From: Syntrophomonadaceae bacterium
Lineage (GTDB): Bacteria; Bacillota; Syntrophomonadia; Syntrophomonadales; Syntrophomonadaceae
NCBI GenBank assembly: GCA_028686565.1
Contig: JAQUBU010000123.1
Coordinates: forward strand, 1 to 6,746
Length of the DNA: 6,746 nucleotides
Direction: 5' to 3'
Below the pieces are notes generated by a model that was given only the letters and a program-made list of their open reading frames with translations, was not told the origin of the DNA and did not search any database. Position 1 is the stretch's first letter, and each line of letters opens with the position of its first letter. Made by a program: the position numbers and the translations under genes. Positions 6,691-6,746 of this stretch are shown here, piece by piece.

Positions 6691-6746
6691 TGTCATTGCT
6701 ATGAAACCAGTGTGCTTGTCATTGCGGGCGCAGCGCCAACCTGTCA
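6691..6746. repeat. Start of a TGTCATTGC tandem/dispersed repeat, cut by the window end
   Basis: TGTCATTGC occurs at 6691-6699 and 6717-6725, and TGTCA again at 6742-6746, giving a 25-26 bp period. The second unit (6717-6741) contains the self-complementary GGCGC A GCGCC (6727-6737). Unit bodies differ, so these are degenerate copies. Motifs of the general form TGTCATTGCGAGCG-AGCGAAGCAAT are, from memory, frequent intergenic repeats in several anaerobic Firmicutes and deltaproteobacteria; this looks like a member. The rest of the 3' flank (6597-6690) shows no gene, terminator or RNA I can support. Confidence 0.55.

Noticed and set aside
1..6746. CRISPR array, tRNA, rRNA or transposase
   Set aside because: No regularly spaced near-identical long repeats, no cloverleaf with a T-loop GTTCRA signature, no rRNA-like sequence and no transposase-like protein were seen; the only periodic repeat is the short TGTCATTGC one at the right end.

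Overview
The window is moderately AT-rich DNA with Shine-Dalgarno-led genes, GTG as well as ATG starts, and short spacers between co-directional genes. The protein set (stand-alone AroK and AroB, a minimal ferritin-like protein, a PilB/PilC pair) fits an anaerobic Gram-positive of the Clostridia. A Syntrophomonas-like or Desulfotomaculum-like bacterium is my best guess. That guess rests on gene content and on the repeat at the right edge, not on a database match.

Left block (1-1707, + strand): after about 50 bases that may hold the end of an upstream gene come shikimate kinase (aroK) and 3-dehydroquinate synthase (aroB). They are 18 nt apart and are evidently one transcription unit. Both enzymes belong to the shikimate pathway to chorismate and carry all the motifs I looked for.

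Middle block (1708-3663): a 211-nt spacer precedes a 64-residue two-helix protein with one ExxxRxxY and one ExxH diiron-ligand set, that is, half of a rubrerythrin/ferritin four-helix bundle. It converges on a gene on the opposite strand (2130-3446). That gene encodes a 438-residue protein I do not recognise: a soluble N-terminal part, a long helical/coiled-coil middle and three predicted membrane segments at the C-terminus. A 217-nt divergent spacer with two overlapping imperfect inverted repeats separates it from the next gene.

Right block (3664-6746, + strand): pilB (assembly ATPase of type IV pili or a related type II secretion-like machine) and pilC (polytopic platform protein) follow with a 5-nt gap. 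PilB extends the pseudopilus or pilus using ATP, and PilC couples it to subunits in the membrane. The PilB N-terminus carries two 24-residue repeats in the layout of the cyclic-di-GMP-binding MshEN domain, so the machine may be controlled by that messenger. The last 56 bases begin a dispersed-type repeat (TGTCATTGC units at 25-26 bp spacing) that runs off the window.

Most of the window is ordinary. The parts most worth a second look are the unrecognised membrane/coiled-coil protein, the half-ferritin, the MshEN repeats in PilB, and the structured divergent spacer.
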